From JAXGXQ01 sp040772685 (GTDB lineage: Bacteria; Bacillota; Clostridia; Saccharofermentanales; UBA5734), in the NCBI GenBank assembly GCA_040772685.1, contig JAXGXQ010000002.1, forward strand, positions 253,636 to 317,635: a stretch of DNA of 64,000 nucleotides, read 5' to 3'. The position numbers were made by a program, and so were the translations under genes. Below, piece after piece: positions 52,197 to 60,887 of the stretch (position 1 is its first letter; each line of letters starts with the position of its first letter). The notes beneath the pieces are model-generated. The model ran no database searches. It was not told the origin of the DNA and saw only the letters and a program-made list of their open reading frames with translations.

Positions 52197-53627
52197 ATGA
52201 GACTGGAATTTGAATACGGACACGGCACTATGGCAGCTGAGCTGCCTGACAATACAGACGTTTTTATTCCGGGAGTTACAGTGGCGGATCCGCCTTATCT
52301 GGCGGATGTACAGGCCGCAACACTCGAATCGGTCCGTAATCCGATTGGAATGGCGCCCCTCTCTCAACTGGCGTTCAAAGGCGCCAAGGCAGCTATTATT
52401 TTCCCCGATAAGGTGAAAGGCGGCGAGCAGCCTACCTCTCATCGCAAGGTCGCAATCTCGATTATCCTCGAAGAACTTTATGCCGCGGGTGTGGAAAAAC
52501 GAGATATTTTGTTAATCTGCTCCAATGGTCTGCATCGTAAAAATACTGAAGCTGAAATTCGCTCCATCCTGGGCGAAGACTTGTTTCGCGAATTTTGGCA
52601 GACGCAGCAGATAATCAATCATGACAGCGAAGACTATGATCATTTGGTTGATCTTGGTACAACGGAACGCGGCGATCCGGTGCTGATGAACAAGTATGTT
52701 TATGACGCAGATGTCGCAGTTCTGGTCGGCCATGCTCAGGGCAACCCTTATGGGGGGTATAGCGGTGGTTACAAGCATTGTGCGACCGGGATCACCCATT
52801 GGCGCAGCATTGCCAGCCATCACGTACCGGATGTCATGCATCGCTCTGATTTCACGCCCGTAAGCACCCACAGCCTGATGCGCAGCAAATTCGACGAAAT
52901 AGGCATGCATATGGAAAAATGCATGGGTAAAAAGTTCTTTTGCTGCGACGCTGTGCTCGACACAAGGTCGCGCCAAATTGCGGTTTTCAGTGGTTATGCG
53001 GCGGAGATGCAGCCAATCAGCTGGGAAGTAGCTGACAAGAGAACCTACGTACCTTGGGCGAAGCAGAAGTATGATGTGATGGTTTTTGGTATGCCACAGT
53101 CATTCCATTATGGCGAGGGCATGGGAACAAACCCGATCATGCTGATGCAGGCGTTAAGTGCCCAGGTGATCCGCCATCGCCGGGTCATGAGCGATAATTG
53201 CGTAATAATTTGCCCATCACTATGTAACGGCTATTTTCATGAGGAGCTGTGGCCATACACGCGTGCCATGTACGAATTATTTCAAAAAGACTATATGCAG
53301 ACGCTGCCGGATCTCAACCGGTACGGTGAATATTTCGCGACTGATGCGGAATACATTCGCAAATACCGCTTTGCCAATGCGTACCACCCGTTTCATGGTT
53401 TCAGCATGATCAGCTGCGCTCACATAGCCGAAATGAATACAGCGGCTATTTATCTGATTGGCGCGCAGGAACCTGGCATAGCTCGAGGTATAGGCCTCAA
53501 AACCCGCGCGACTGTGGAAGAAGCTCTTCAAGATGCCATGAAGAAATATGTCGGGCCTAATCCCAATCTTCTGGCATTGCCTTTAGCTTTCAAAACAACG
53601 GCAGTGCATCTTTGCCTGGCTGAGTGA
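52197..53627 (+). CDS. LarA (nickel-pincer lactate racemase)-family protein, DUF2088
   Basis: A 476-residue protein with LarA/DUF2088 features: CSNGLHRKN at about residue 105, the HAQGNPYGGYSGGYKH stretch with paired His and Lys, and C-terminal MISCAHIAEMNTAAIYLIG. Family enzymes racemise or epimerise 2-hydroxy acids with a nickel-pincer nucleotide. The larB/larC/larE cofactor genes are not in the window. Coupled to the TIM-like gene just upstream. Confidence 0.8.
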   Translation: MRLEFEYGHGTMAAELPDNTDVFIPGVTVADPPYLADVQAATLESVRNPIGMAPLSQLAFKGAKAAIIFPDKVKGGEQPTSHRKVAISIILEELYAAGVEKRDILLICSNGLHRKNTEAEIRSILGEDLFREFWQTQQIINHDSEDYDHLVDLGTTERGDPVLMNKYVYDADVAVLVGHAQGNPYGGYSGGYKHCATGITHWRSIASHHVPDVMHRSDFTPVSTHSLMRSKFDEIGMHMEKCMGKKFFCCDAVLDTRSRQIAVFSGYAAEMQPISWEVADKRTYVPWAKQKYDVMVFGMPQSFHYGEGMGTNPIMLMQALSAQVIRHRRVMSDNCVIICPSLCNGYFHEELWPYTRAMYELFQKDYMQTLPDLNRYGEYFATDAEYIRKYRFANAYHPFHGFSMISCAHIAEMNTAAIYLIGAQEPGIARGIGLKTRATVEEALQDAMKKYVGPNPNLLALPLAFKTTAVHLCLAE

Positions 53628-53728
53628 ATTCAAGTCTGAGACTGGACGCAAGTTAAAACCTAAGAACAGAAACATCTAAGCCGCGGTTCAACCGAGTGAT
53701 ATCCAATAAAGGCAGCCGAAGCCACTGT

Positions 53729-54187
53729 TCAACTGTTTAGATCTGACAATAGCTGCTGGCCATGGCCGGCAGCTTTCACTTTTTCGTATACCTTTATGAT
53801 TTTTCCCTGTTCATCGGCAACAAAGGTTGTACGCATAATTCCCATTACCGTCTTACCATACATTTTCTTTTCACCATACACGCCAAAAGCCTTTGCCATT
53901 TCACGGTCGGGATCGGAGAGCAATTTAAAGCCGAGGCTGTGCTTATATTTGAAGTTAATGTGCGATTTAACACTATCCGGACTTACACCAATAATCGCAT
54001 AACCAAGCTCTTCGAGCTCTGGCCTCACGGCTTCTATTGAAAGTGCTTCGTTAGTACAGCCCGAGGTATTGTCACGGGAATAAAAGTAGATAATCAGCCG
54101 CTGCCCTTGAAAATCGGTCAGCGAAATCGGCTTGCCACTGTCGTCAAGCAAGCTGATATCAGGTACAGACGCGCCAGGTTTTAACAT
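53729..54187 (-). CDS. bcp: Thioredoxin-dependent peroxiredoxin, Bcp type
   Basis: A 152-residue peroxiredoxin of the BCP/PrxQ class. The peroxidatic Cys44 is in SRDNTSGCTNEA; there is no Cys five residues later, so it is not the atypical two-Cys pattern at that site. It detoxifies peroxides using thioredoxin. I use the ATG at 54187, preceded by AAAGGAGG. Confidence 0.9.
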   Translation of the reverse strand: MLKPGASVPDISLLDDSGKPISLTDFQGQRLIIYFYSRDNTSGCTNEALSIEAVRPELEELGYAIIGVSPDSVKSHINFKYKHSLGFKLLSDPDREMAKAFGVYGEKKMYGKTVMGIMRTTFVADEQGKIIKVYEKVKAAGHGQQLLSDLNS

Positions 54188-54212
54188 AGTGTGCCTCCTT
54201 TGTTTATGTGTT

Positions 54213-54623
54213 TCAGCCAACGATAGCCTTCAACTCAGTTGAAAGATTTTGAGCGTCAATAATTTCAAATGCACCTTGATCGCCAGATACATAGCATATG
54301 TTGATTTTGCCAATCAGGATATGCCAGGGGATCTTTGTATCCGTGTGGAGTGTCAGCTCATAATCAGCATCTTCGCCATGAAAAGGGAAATATGACTTCA
54401 TGCTGCGTCGGCACTTATAATTTGAAAGCAGGTTCATGATGGTCTTCTCTTGAACAGCATCAAGAAGAATCGGTTCTGGTGACTGATGATATCTGACACT
54501 TTGTACTTGCGCCTTAGCCGGGTCACCCACAACCGGCTGGGGTGAGTATCTGACAACAAGAAAGACGGCAATAGCCAGAATCGACGCCACAGCTAGTAGA
54601 AATTTGATCATCTTCTTTTTCAT
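54213..54623 (-). CDS. Small membrane-anchored protein of unknown function
   Basis: A 136-residue protein with one N-terminal membrane segment (KFLLAVASILAIAVFLVV) and an extracellular part of about 105 residues that I do not recognise (SMKSYFPFHGEDADYELTLH). GGAGG precedes the ATG. The stop is 25 bases before the Bcp gene. Confidence 0.6.
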   Translation of the reverse strand: MKKKMIKFLLAVASILAIAVFLVVRYSPQPVVGDPAKAQVQSVRYHQSPEPILLDAVQEKTIMNLLSNYKCRRSMKSYFPFHGEDADYELTLHTDTKIPWHILIGKINICYVSGDQGAFEIIDAQNLSTELKAIVG

Positions 54624-54657
54624 ACTAAGCCTCCAACGAAACCTTTAAAAATCTCTT

Positions 54658-54888
54658 TTAGTATTCAATGATGATTTTTTTGCAGTCTGGGCAAGCATAA
54701 GCAATAGGCCAATTGGGAGTGAAGCTTATGTCGAGGATATCAGGAGGTAAAGTGATAGCGTTGCTCTTGGCCATTGACTTAGCGGTATGTAGCTTTGGTA
54801 CTTTCTCGCCATCTGGCAGAAAATAATTCGCACCTCTGCTGCGAAACGTACCTTTAATCAGTTCATTTTCACAAAACGGGCAATGCAT
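54658..54888 (-). CDS. Small zinc-binding protein (DUF6487/PF20097-like)
   Basis: A 76-residue protein starting MHCPFCENELIKGTFRSRG and ending CPDCKKIIIEY, i.e. two CxxC pairs around a short strand-rich core. I place the start here, not at the longer upstream frame, because GGAGG lies eight bases before this ATG. This small family has no known function. Confidence 0.72.
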   Translation of the reverse strand: MHCPFCENELIKGTFRSRGANYFLPDGEKVPKLHTAKSMAKSNAITLPPDILDISFTPNWPIAYACPDCKKIIIEY

Positions 54889-54943
54889 AACTGATAACCT
54901 CCAATTTCTACATAACCTTACGCAATTCGACAAACAAATATGA

Positions 54944-55489
54944 TCAGGTGACCCAAGTAATGTTCGTCCGGGTAATTTGCCAATGAGAATCTTTCCAGGT
55001 AACATCAAAGTCATCGAGACCGTAGGCATTAAGTGGATCAAGATAAATCGCGGCATCTAAAGTCATTATTTCATCTTTTAGTCGGATATCCTGCAATATA
55101 ATGAAAATCCCATTCGGGAACGACCAACCGCTTTCTGCGTAGCCTTCAGCTTTTAATTCTTCGTATGTTTTGCCGAACAATTGAAGATTATATTTTTCCA
55201 ATTCACTAAATAGTCTTTCCTTCGCCGATGAAGTAAAATCCGGCAGCTTCGAGATGTCGATCGCCAGATACTTGCGTGTCGAAATGGCGATCCTGCGATT
55301 CTCAAGGAGATGATCAATTACGACTAAATAAGCTTCAACTGGATCAGGAGCATCGGATACAGCAGTTGTAAAGGTTATTTCAGGGCTGAAGGTATTTGTC
55401 GTTTGAGAGATTGCAGGCGAATTAGAACAAGAGCCAAGCATCAGGCTCATAACTAATGCGATAAGCCAGACATATTTCAACTTAAACAT
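54944..55489 (-). CDS. Lipoprotein of unknown function
   Basis: A 181-residue protein with the signal peptide KLKYVWLIALVMSLMLGSC and lipobox LGSC. The mature part is acidic with alternating strands and a C-terminal WKDSHWQITRTNITW, similar to nuclear transport factor 2-like secreted domains in feel, but I cannot assign it. GAGGGG precedes the ATG. It lies in a minus-strand group with the two preceding small genes. Confidence 0.6.
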   Translation of the reverse strand: MFKLKYVWLIALVMSLMLGSCSNSPAISQTTNTFSPEITFTTAVSDAPDPVEAYLVVIDHLLENRRIAISTRKYLAIDISKLPDFTSSAKERLFSELEKYNLQLFGKTYEELKAEGYAESGWSFPNGIFIILQDIRLKDEIMTLDAAIYLDPLNAYGLDDFDVTWKDSHWQITRTNITWVT

Positions 55490-55630
55490 AAAAGCCCCTC
55501 ACCTTAGCGGCTCAGTAAAAGAGTGTGCAATTATATTTCTTTAGACGATCCGCTTTCTTATATGTTTCAATGAGCTGCTCGTAACAATCCCCAAAGTCCC
55601 TCACCTTCCACTTCAATTGTAGTTAAAGCG

Positions 55631-55658
55631 TAAACACTAAACAATACATTAGTGTTTA
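55631..55658. promoter_or_regulatory. Inverted repeat upstream of the HpsN-like gene
   Basis: TAAACACTAA (55631-55640) and TTAGTGTTTA (55649-55658) form a perfect 10-bp dyad with an eight-base spacer, about 85 bases before the start codon and without a following T run. It is likely an operator. Confidence 0.45.
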
Positions 55659-55742
55659 AAACTAGCACTCTGTCGGTATCTGTCTTATATTGTTGACATG
55701 ACTATTAGCCTGGTGCCAAGGCAATTACGAAAGGAACCATTT

Positions 55743-57011
55743 ATGATCATATTTAAAAAAGGTGGCCATCGACTGTTCGAAAATGATCCGCAAACAGCCA
55801 GTGTTGTTTCTGAGATGTTGTTGGATTTAGAGCGAAACGGAATGGCTGCAGTCAGAAAATACAGCACCCAGTTTGACGAGTGGAATCCAGAATCATTCGA
55901 ACTTACCGAAAAGCAGATCGACCAGGCGATCAGTTCTTTAGAACAACAGATCATTGAAGACACGGATTTTTGCCAAAACAATGTCCGCCAGTTTGCGCAA
56001 GCTCAACTGACTACGCTTCTGCCACTTGAAATTGAAACACGGCCGGGCGTTATTCTTGGACACCGGCATATTCCAGTCAAATCTGTCGGCAGTTATATTC
56101 CGGGCGGCAGGTATCCCATGTTCGGCTCAGCCCAGATGAGCATCATCCCGGCGAAGGTTGCGGGAGTCAGCAGCGTTATCGCCTGCACACCGCCAAATAA
56201 AGGTAAAGGTTATTATCCGGCCACTATTAATGCCATGAAAAAAGCAGGCGCAGACAGGATTTTTATCCTGGGAGGTGTACCTGCCTTGGCTTTGATGGCC
56301 TTTGGCATGGGTGTTGTCGAGCCGGTTGATATTATTTGCGGAGCTGGAAACAAGTATGTTGCTGAGGCGAAGCGGCAATTATTTGGCAGATGTGGTATCG
56401 ATCTGCTCGCTGGCCCAACAGAAATAATGGTCATTGCGGATGATACAGCCGATCCCGCTCTAGTCGCATGTGACTTACTCGGACAAGCAGAACATGATCC
56501 CAATAGCGGTATAGCTTTAATCTGTATGAGTGAAGCTTTCGCCAAAGCCTGCAGCGAAGAAGTTGAACGTCAACTCGAGGTCCTGCCTACAAAGGAAGTC
56601 GCTGCTGTTTCCTGGCAGCATAACGGCATCATTACGATCGCTGAATCTATCGCAGAGGCTATTGAAATCAGCAATGATTATGCGCCGGAACATCTTGAAC
56701 TCCATGTTGCAAATCCAAACGAATACATTGATCAGCTGACCAATTTTGGCTCGCTGTTTATTGGTGAGGAAACAACAGTTGCCTATGGCGATAAATCAAT
56801 CGGCACAAACCATATTTTGCCAACCAGCAGAGCCGCCAGGTACACAGGTGGTTTATGGGTCGGCAAATTCCTCAAAACTGTCACGTATCAAAAAATGACA
56901 CCTGAAGCCAGCAGGGAAATCGGTGAGGTGACCGAACGCCAGTGCCAGGTGGAAAATATGCTCGCGCATGCGATTACCGCCCGCGTGCGAGTGGATAGAT
57001 ACAGTAAATAG
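55743..57011 (+). CDS. Histidinol dehydrogenase-superfamily dehydrogenase, HpsN-like
   Basis: A 422-residue NAD-dependent zinc dehydrogenase of the HisD superfamily. YIPGGRYPMFGSAQMS, GAGNKYVAEAKRQLFG, GPTEIMVIADD, LLGQAEHDPNS (zinc ligands), SNDYAPEHLEL (catalytic Glu-His) and PTSRAARYTGGLWVGKFLKT are seen. PGGRYPM and ARYTGGLWVGKFLKT are features of 2,3-dihydroxypropane-1-sulfonate dehydrogenase (HpsN)-like enzymes rather than biosynthetic HisD, and no other his genes lie nearby. The start at 55743 follows AAAGGA; a longer frame begins at 55698. Confidence 0.82.
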   Translation: MIIFKKGGHRLFENDPQTASVVSEMLLDLERNGMAAVRKYSTQFDEWNPESFELTEKQIDQAISSLEQQIIEDTDFCQNNVRQFAQAQLTTLLPLEIETRPGVILGHRHIPVKSVGSYIPGGRYPMFGSAQMSIIPAKVAGVSSVIACTPPNKGKGYYPATINAMKKAGADRIFILGGVPALALMAFGMGVVEPVDIICGAGNKYVAEAKRQLFGRCGIDLLAGPTEIMVIADDTADPALVACDLLGQAEHDPNSGIALICMSEAFAKACSEEVERQLEVLPTKEVAAVSWQHNGIITIAESIAEAIEISNDYAPEHLELHVANPNEYIDQLTNFGSLFIGEETTVAYGDKSIGTNHILPTSRAARYTGGLWVGKFLKTVTYQKMTPEASREIGEVTERQCQVENMLAHAITARVRVDRYSK

Positions 57012-57128
57012 AGACAGGAATCTATTCTAACGCCAATTCTTCTATACCTACGTGTGCCAGCCACGGTTTCACTTTACCTGCTGTTCTGTGATATACTACA
57101 TCGGAAATTTTTAATAAAGGAAAATGAT

Positions 57129-57473
57129 ATGGCAGCAAATAAAGTGATCTGTACAAAAAACAACATTGACTATTTAACCATCCGTAAGGCAATGGTTACC
57201 GGTGCCAGAACAGTGCCCGAACTGATAGAGCTTGCAGGTGTATGTGCCACATGTGAAGGTTGCAAAAGCGAATTGGAAGGCATCCTTGCTTCTGTCTGCG
57301 GTTGCAAGAAGGTATCACTGGAGACTGTAATAAATGCTGTAAAGAATGGGGCAGATACAGTAGAAAAGGTCGGTGAAGTTACCGGTGCCGGAACTGGAAT
57401 CGTTGAGGAAACTGGTGAACCCTGCGGCAAATGCAAGTTGCTGATCCAGAACATAATCGACCTCGGGCGGTAA
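57129..57473 (+). CDS. BFD-like [2Fe-2S]-binding protein with two repeats
   Basis: A 114-residue protein built of two similar halves. The first ends CATCEGCKSELEGIL, the second ends CGKCKLLIQNII, with an additional CGC between. This resembles the bacterioferritin-associated-ferredoxin/NifU-central Fe-S fold. I place the start at 57129, after AAAGGAAAATGAT. It follows the HpsN-like dehydrogenase on the same strand with a gap of 117 bases; a shared electron-transfer role is possible but unproved. Confidence 0.75.
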   Translation: MAANKVICTKNNIDYLTIRKAMVTGARTVPELIELAGVCATCEGCKSELEGILASVCGCKKVSLETVINAVKNGADTVEKVGEVTGAGTGIVEETGEPCGKCKLLIQNIIDLGR

Positions 57474-57559
57474 CAGGCAGCCGCCAAAAAACGAGATAAT
57501 TACTAACAATATTGCGCAAAAATGCTCATATAATAAGAGTTCAGAACAACCATCTAACT

Positions 57560-58590
57560 TTAGGCGGACTTAGCCGGCAAACGGATGATGAACATTGCGC
57601 CACGATCGCGGCCAGTGGATTGCGTAGCTCATGGGATAAGGTGTGGAGGGACTCATTCTTATTCCTGTCAGCCTGCTTCAGCTCTTCCACAGAGGTCTTG
57701 CGCTTGGTAATATCCATCGAGGTGCCGTAGATTTTGACGGGCGTGCCTTCATCGTTGTAGATGATTTTGCCCTGATCATATACCCAGATAAATTCGCCGC
57801 TGACAATCCGGAGCTGACAATCCGGAAACGGTATTCGGTGGCGTATTTAGACAACCTGTCATCGAAAATTGACTGGCGTTCTCTGAGGACCCAGTCGATG
57901 TCATCGGGATGCACCAGGCTCGTGGCATAGCGCATCATTTCTTCATCTGGAACGTGTTCGCCGCCAATGCGCTGCTTCCACTTATGGGAGTATATCAGCA
58001 AGTTGTTGGTACTATCATGGATCTAGGACGCTTCTGTTGAACCATTGAGGATTTCAAGGTATTCCTGTTCCTTCTGACGCAGCAGGTCCGCTTCGATCTG
58101 CAGCTCAGCATTGCGTACCATAACCTGTTCGGCGGCATTGCGCTCAGTGACATTGTAGACGATCGCCAGACTGGCCGCACGGTCCTGGTAAGTAAATGGC
58201 AAAACCTTAAAATCAACCTGAGCCTCAGTGCCATCCGGCCGTTCGATCCGTCGCCTTGACAGCTGTTCGGTATTATCAGGGTAATTCTTCACATCCAGAT
58301 CCAGTAAGTCGATAAGCCAGAGTATGCAACAGATCAAAACCACCGACAATTCCGTAGGAAAGGCCCAGGAAGGTCAGGAACGCAGAATTGGCACCCGCGA
58401 AACGCCCGGTATTTATAGCGATTGCGAACATCATGTAGGCGATGATTATTGAAAACAGCTCAGCCAAACTATGGAACAGGAGGTAGTTTTGGAAGCTCAG
58501 CAAAATCATGCCTGTCAAAAAAGCGGACCACAAGATGAGATTCAGTGGTCGTATCCCGGCAGTCTTCAGTTCATTCGTGCTTAAATACAT
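57560..58590 (-). pseudogene. Decayed MASE3-PAS-PAS sensor histidine kinase
   Basis: Pieces in order: a MASE3-like membrane sensor start (58590 down to about 58315; GFDLLHTLAY), a PAS domain (TEQLSRRRIERPDGTEAQVD), a second PAS (VHPDDIDWVLRERQ, GEFIWVYDQG), HisKA (TLSHELRNPLAAIVA) and then the final strand of a catalytic domain (MFIIRLPAKSA, stop at 57560-57562). Lesions: a deletion with frameshift near 58310; an in-frame TAG at 58023-58025; a 14-bp tandem duplication at 57799-57826; and loss of nearly all of the ATPase domain near 57590. It cannot make a kinase. Confidence 0.85.
57799..57826. repeat. 14-bp perfect tandem duplication inside the kinase pseudogene
   Basis: GCTGACAATCCGGA occurs at 57799-57812 and again at 57813-57826. 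Fourteen is not a multiple of three, so it shifts the frame in the second PAS domain; removing one copy restores FRIVSGEFIWVYDQ. Confidence 0.92.
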
Positions 58591-58705
58591 TGGTGCCCCT
58601 TGGCCGTGCCTATTGCTGAAACTGCTAAATCAGATTTATCATGATTTTCACGGCTGAATTTTTATACTAGAGCAATAATAAAATATTATGATTGCCATTT
58701 CAATA

Positions 58706-58739
58706 GAAGAAAACCGCCCGGCCTTACAGCCGCAGCGGT
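58706..58739 (-). terminator. Terminator of the former tRNA-Arg gene
   Basis: On the minus strand ACCGCTGCGGC and GCCGGGCGGT form a stem (58713-58722 with 58729-58739, one bulge) followed by TTTTCTT, eight bases past the CCA end of the tRNA fragment. Its survival marks this side as the original chromosomal flank. Confidence 0.6.
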
Positions 58740-58747
58740 CTTGTTGT

Positions 58748-58792
58748 TGGTGATCGCGAGAGGACTCGAACCTCCGACCTGCGGTTTAGGAA
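58748..58792 (-). other. 3' half of tRNA-Arg(CCT): probable integrase attachment site
   Basis: A 45-base remnant covering positions 32 to CCA of a tRNA: anticodon loop TTCCTAA (anticodon CCT), 3' stem ACCGC, five-base variable loop, T arm GGAGG-TTCGAGT-CCTCT, acceptor strand CGCGATC, then ACCA. The sequence 5' of the loop (CATAC) cannot pair with ACCGC, so tRNA homology stops at the anticodon-loop edge. That is the usual crossover place for tyrosine integrases that enter tRNA genes. An integrated element should lie to the right. Confidence 0.75.
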
Positions 58793-58906
58793 GTATGATT
58801 TATAAGATTATTAATATGCGTAATTGCCTGTAATCGGCTGTTATCAAAGGTTTTGTTAAAAATGTGAAAAGCGATCGATGGCGATTATTAGCCATATTTT
58901 TCGCGG

Positions 58907-59009
58907 CAAACATCAAGTAAACATCAAGAATCGGGTTGAGTGATTTGGAAATACATTGCTTTTATCTCGATTAGTACAGCCCTCAAATCTGTAAACATCG
59001 TAAACATCA
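58907..59009. repeat. Four GTAAACATC-type direct repeats beside the tRNA remnant
   Basis: AAACATCAA occurs at 58908-58916 and, preceded by GT, at 58917-58927; two GTAAACATC copies follow at 58991-58999 and 59000-59008. They lie in two pairs 115-260 bases from the tRNA remnant, the arrangement expected of integrase arm-type or excisionase binding sites. Confidence 0.6.
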
Positions 59010-59392
59010 ATAAAGTAATATGAAAGTGGATTAAAACTAATATTGAGAAGTATACCATGAAACCGCCGGCCAGAGTAAGATTTATTAATGACTCCGATAC
59101 TTGGTGGATTGTATCACAACTACAAGAAGTCTGCTTTGACAGTAAGCGGATAATGAGTTTTGGTTCGCTTTGTGCTGCTCTGGAAGTTCATATAGCGATG
59201 ATTTGTGTAGGAGGCACAGTCATGTGTACAATAGCTGGGATCGATTTTGATCCATTTCCATCGAGGTATCTTACTCAATATTTAATTTTATGGTACAACT
59301 ATCATAAGAAGCTGAAAATTGTTGAGCCGATGTTTTTTTGAAGGGGACAGGTTTTTGAAGGGGAAACCACATCAATAAATCTGTGGTATTGA

Positions 59393-60614
59393 CTAATGTA
59401 GTTGATTTTCTTTGCGATATTTGCTGGGGGTTGTTCCAACAACCTGGGTAAACACATCGCTAAAGTACCCACGAGAAGAAAAACATAAATTCTCAGATAT
59501 TTCACCGATGTCCAGATCTGTTGTGCGCAAAATGATTTTGGCTCGCTCGATTTTGGCAAACTTTATGTAATCATTTATGGTTATGCCGGTTTCCAGCTTA
59601 AAGCATTTTGAGAGATAGTATTCTGAATACCCGGCATGTTTGGCCAGATCTTTGATCCGCAATCTCTCTTCACAATGCAAATCGATATAATCACAACAAT
59701 TTTGAATCTGGGAAGACAGCAGAGGATTGGCCCGTTTCTGGTGGACTCTTGAAATAAAGTCATCGTACATGTTATGACAGCAGGCCGTCAGTTCTGGAGC
59801 GTTGCGACTGTTCTCCGCTTCCTGAATGTAGCGATCACCGAGGCTGTACGCTTCTTCGGGAGAGAGACCGCCTTCGATGGCTGCTCTGGTGCAGAGGGTG
59901 GTAATAATGATCATCGTGTTTTTCAGAGACCGCATGGGATCTGATGAGGTGATTAAATACCGTTGCCAACATCTGGCTGCGCGCAAGGCTTGCATATAAT
60001 TGCGGTCACCTGTCCGAATCGCATGCAGTAAAGCTTGCTCAGCGCGATAATTTTTATGGCGGTCTTTTGTTTTCTGCCAGTTCTTTTTGAATCGTATCGT
60101 CGTTATTGCGGCGGATTTCAATCATGTCCAGTGTGATTTTCTCTGAATTCAAAACGTAGTGCAGCATGGTCGTGTAACGCTGGATCATGTTGGGCGAAAT
60201 CACTGGCGCATGATCGAAGGCTTTCACCAATTCATCAAAGCGGCCTTTGCCTTTATATTTTTGTTGGGTGCTTTCCAGTCCGGATTGCAGCTGCTGCTGG
60301 GAAATTGTTGACGTGCTGACTGTATCCTAGTACATAGATGCGCTTCTTATCCGATCCGCATAGCGCTTGTCGACTGCGCACATCCACACGATGCCAAAAG
60401 GTGAGCCCATGATGTAGGGAGAATCTTTCAACTGGAAATGGCGAAGCATGTACTGGCGCCAGCTATGAATGACAAACAGCTGATCAATTAACTCGATCTC
60501 CGGATTATTGGTAGCAACCACCCGGCCGTCCAAATCGAAACACCATATGTAGATGGGTTCGACCGATTGAAACAAGTCCCCGATCCACTCAATTTTGTTC
60601 TCAATTTCAAACAT
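59393..60614 (-). pseudogene. AraC-family regulator, broken by a stop codon and a frameshift
   Basis: The N-terminal part (from the ATG at 60614, which has TAGGAGATC upstream) resembles a PAS-like sensing domain (PIYIWCFDLDGRVVATNN). It is interrupted by an in-frame TAG at 60327-60329, continues readable to about 60065, where a frameshift in AACAAAAGACC moves it to a second frame. That frame ends with an intact AraC HTH domain (RIKDLAKHAGYSEYYLSKCFK, GYFSDVFTQVVGTTPSKYR). It lies divergent to the transporter gene it probably once controlled. Confidence 0.82.
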
Positions 60615-60887
60615 GCGTAGATCTCCTACAGGGTGCATCTCAAGTGCGCTTTCATTGTAGATCAGGCTTTTGTCATGAACAACCAAAAAACAAAACAAAT
60701 TTACAAAAAATTAATTTGACAGATAGATGTGACGAAATTCTATAAATTACTTTCGTATTTTGGATAGAGGCAATGAAGCAAAACCATATAATCAGGTTAA
60801 GCGGTTGAGGCCTCAGCCAAAAATGGAAAATCTCTCGGAATGAGTTGAACATCAGCTAAATACACAACAGAAAGAGGGTCACCTGTT

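Larger units (their letters stand above)
58591..59392. other. 800-base region without a supported protein gene
   Basis: Contents: the tRNA terminator, the tRNA-Arg 3' half, four nonamer repeats and, near the right end, TTTTTGAAGGGG repeated at 59335-59346 and 59352-59363. A 94-codon frame at 59057-59341 lacks a good ribosome binding site and has no product I recognise. No integrase is found. Confidence 0.5.

Noticed and set aside
55743..57011. Biosynthetic histidinol dehydrogenase (hisD)
   Set aside because: Sequence features match HpsN-like enzymes better and no other histidine genes are nearby; the reaction remains unproved.
58748..58792. Functional tRNA gene
   Set aside because: Only the 3' half is present; the D arm, acceptor 5' strand and 5' anticodon stem are missing.
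59057..59341. A 94-codon plus-strand open frame
   Set aside because: No ribosome binding site of note, no recognisable domain and it lies in a region of decayed DNA; kept only as a remark.
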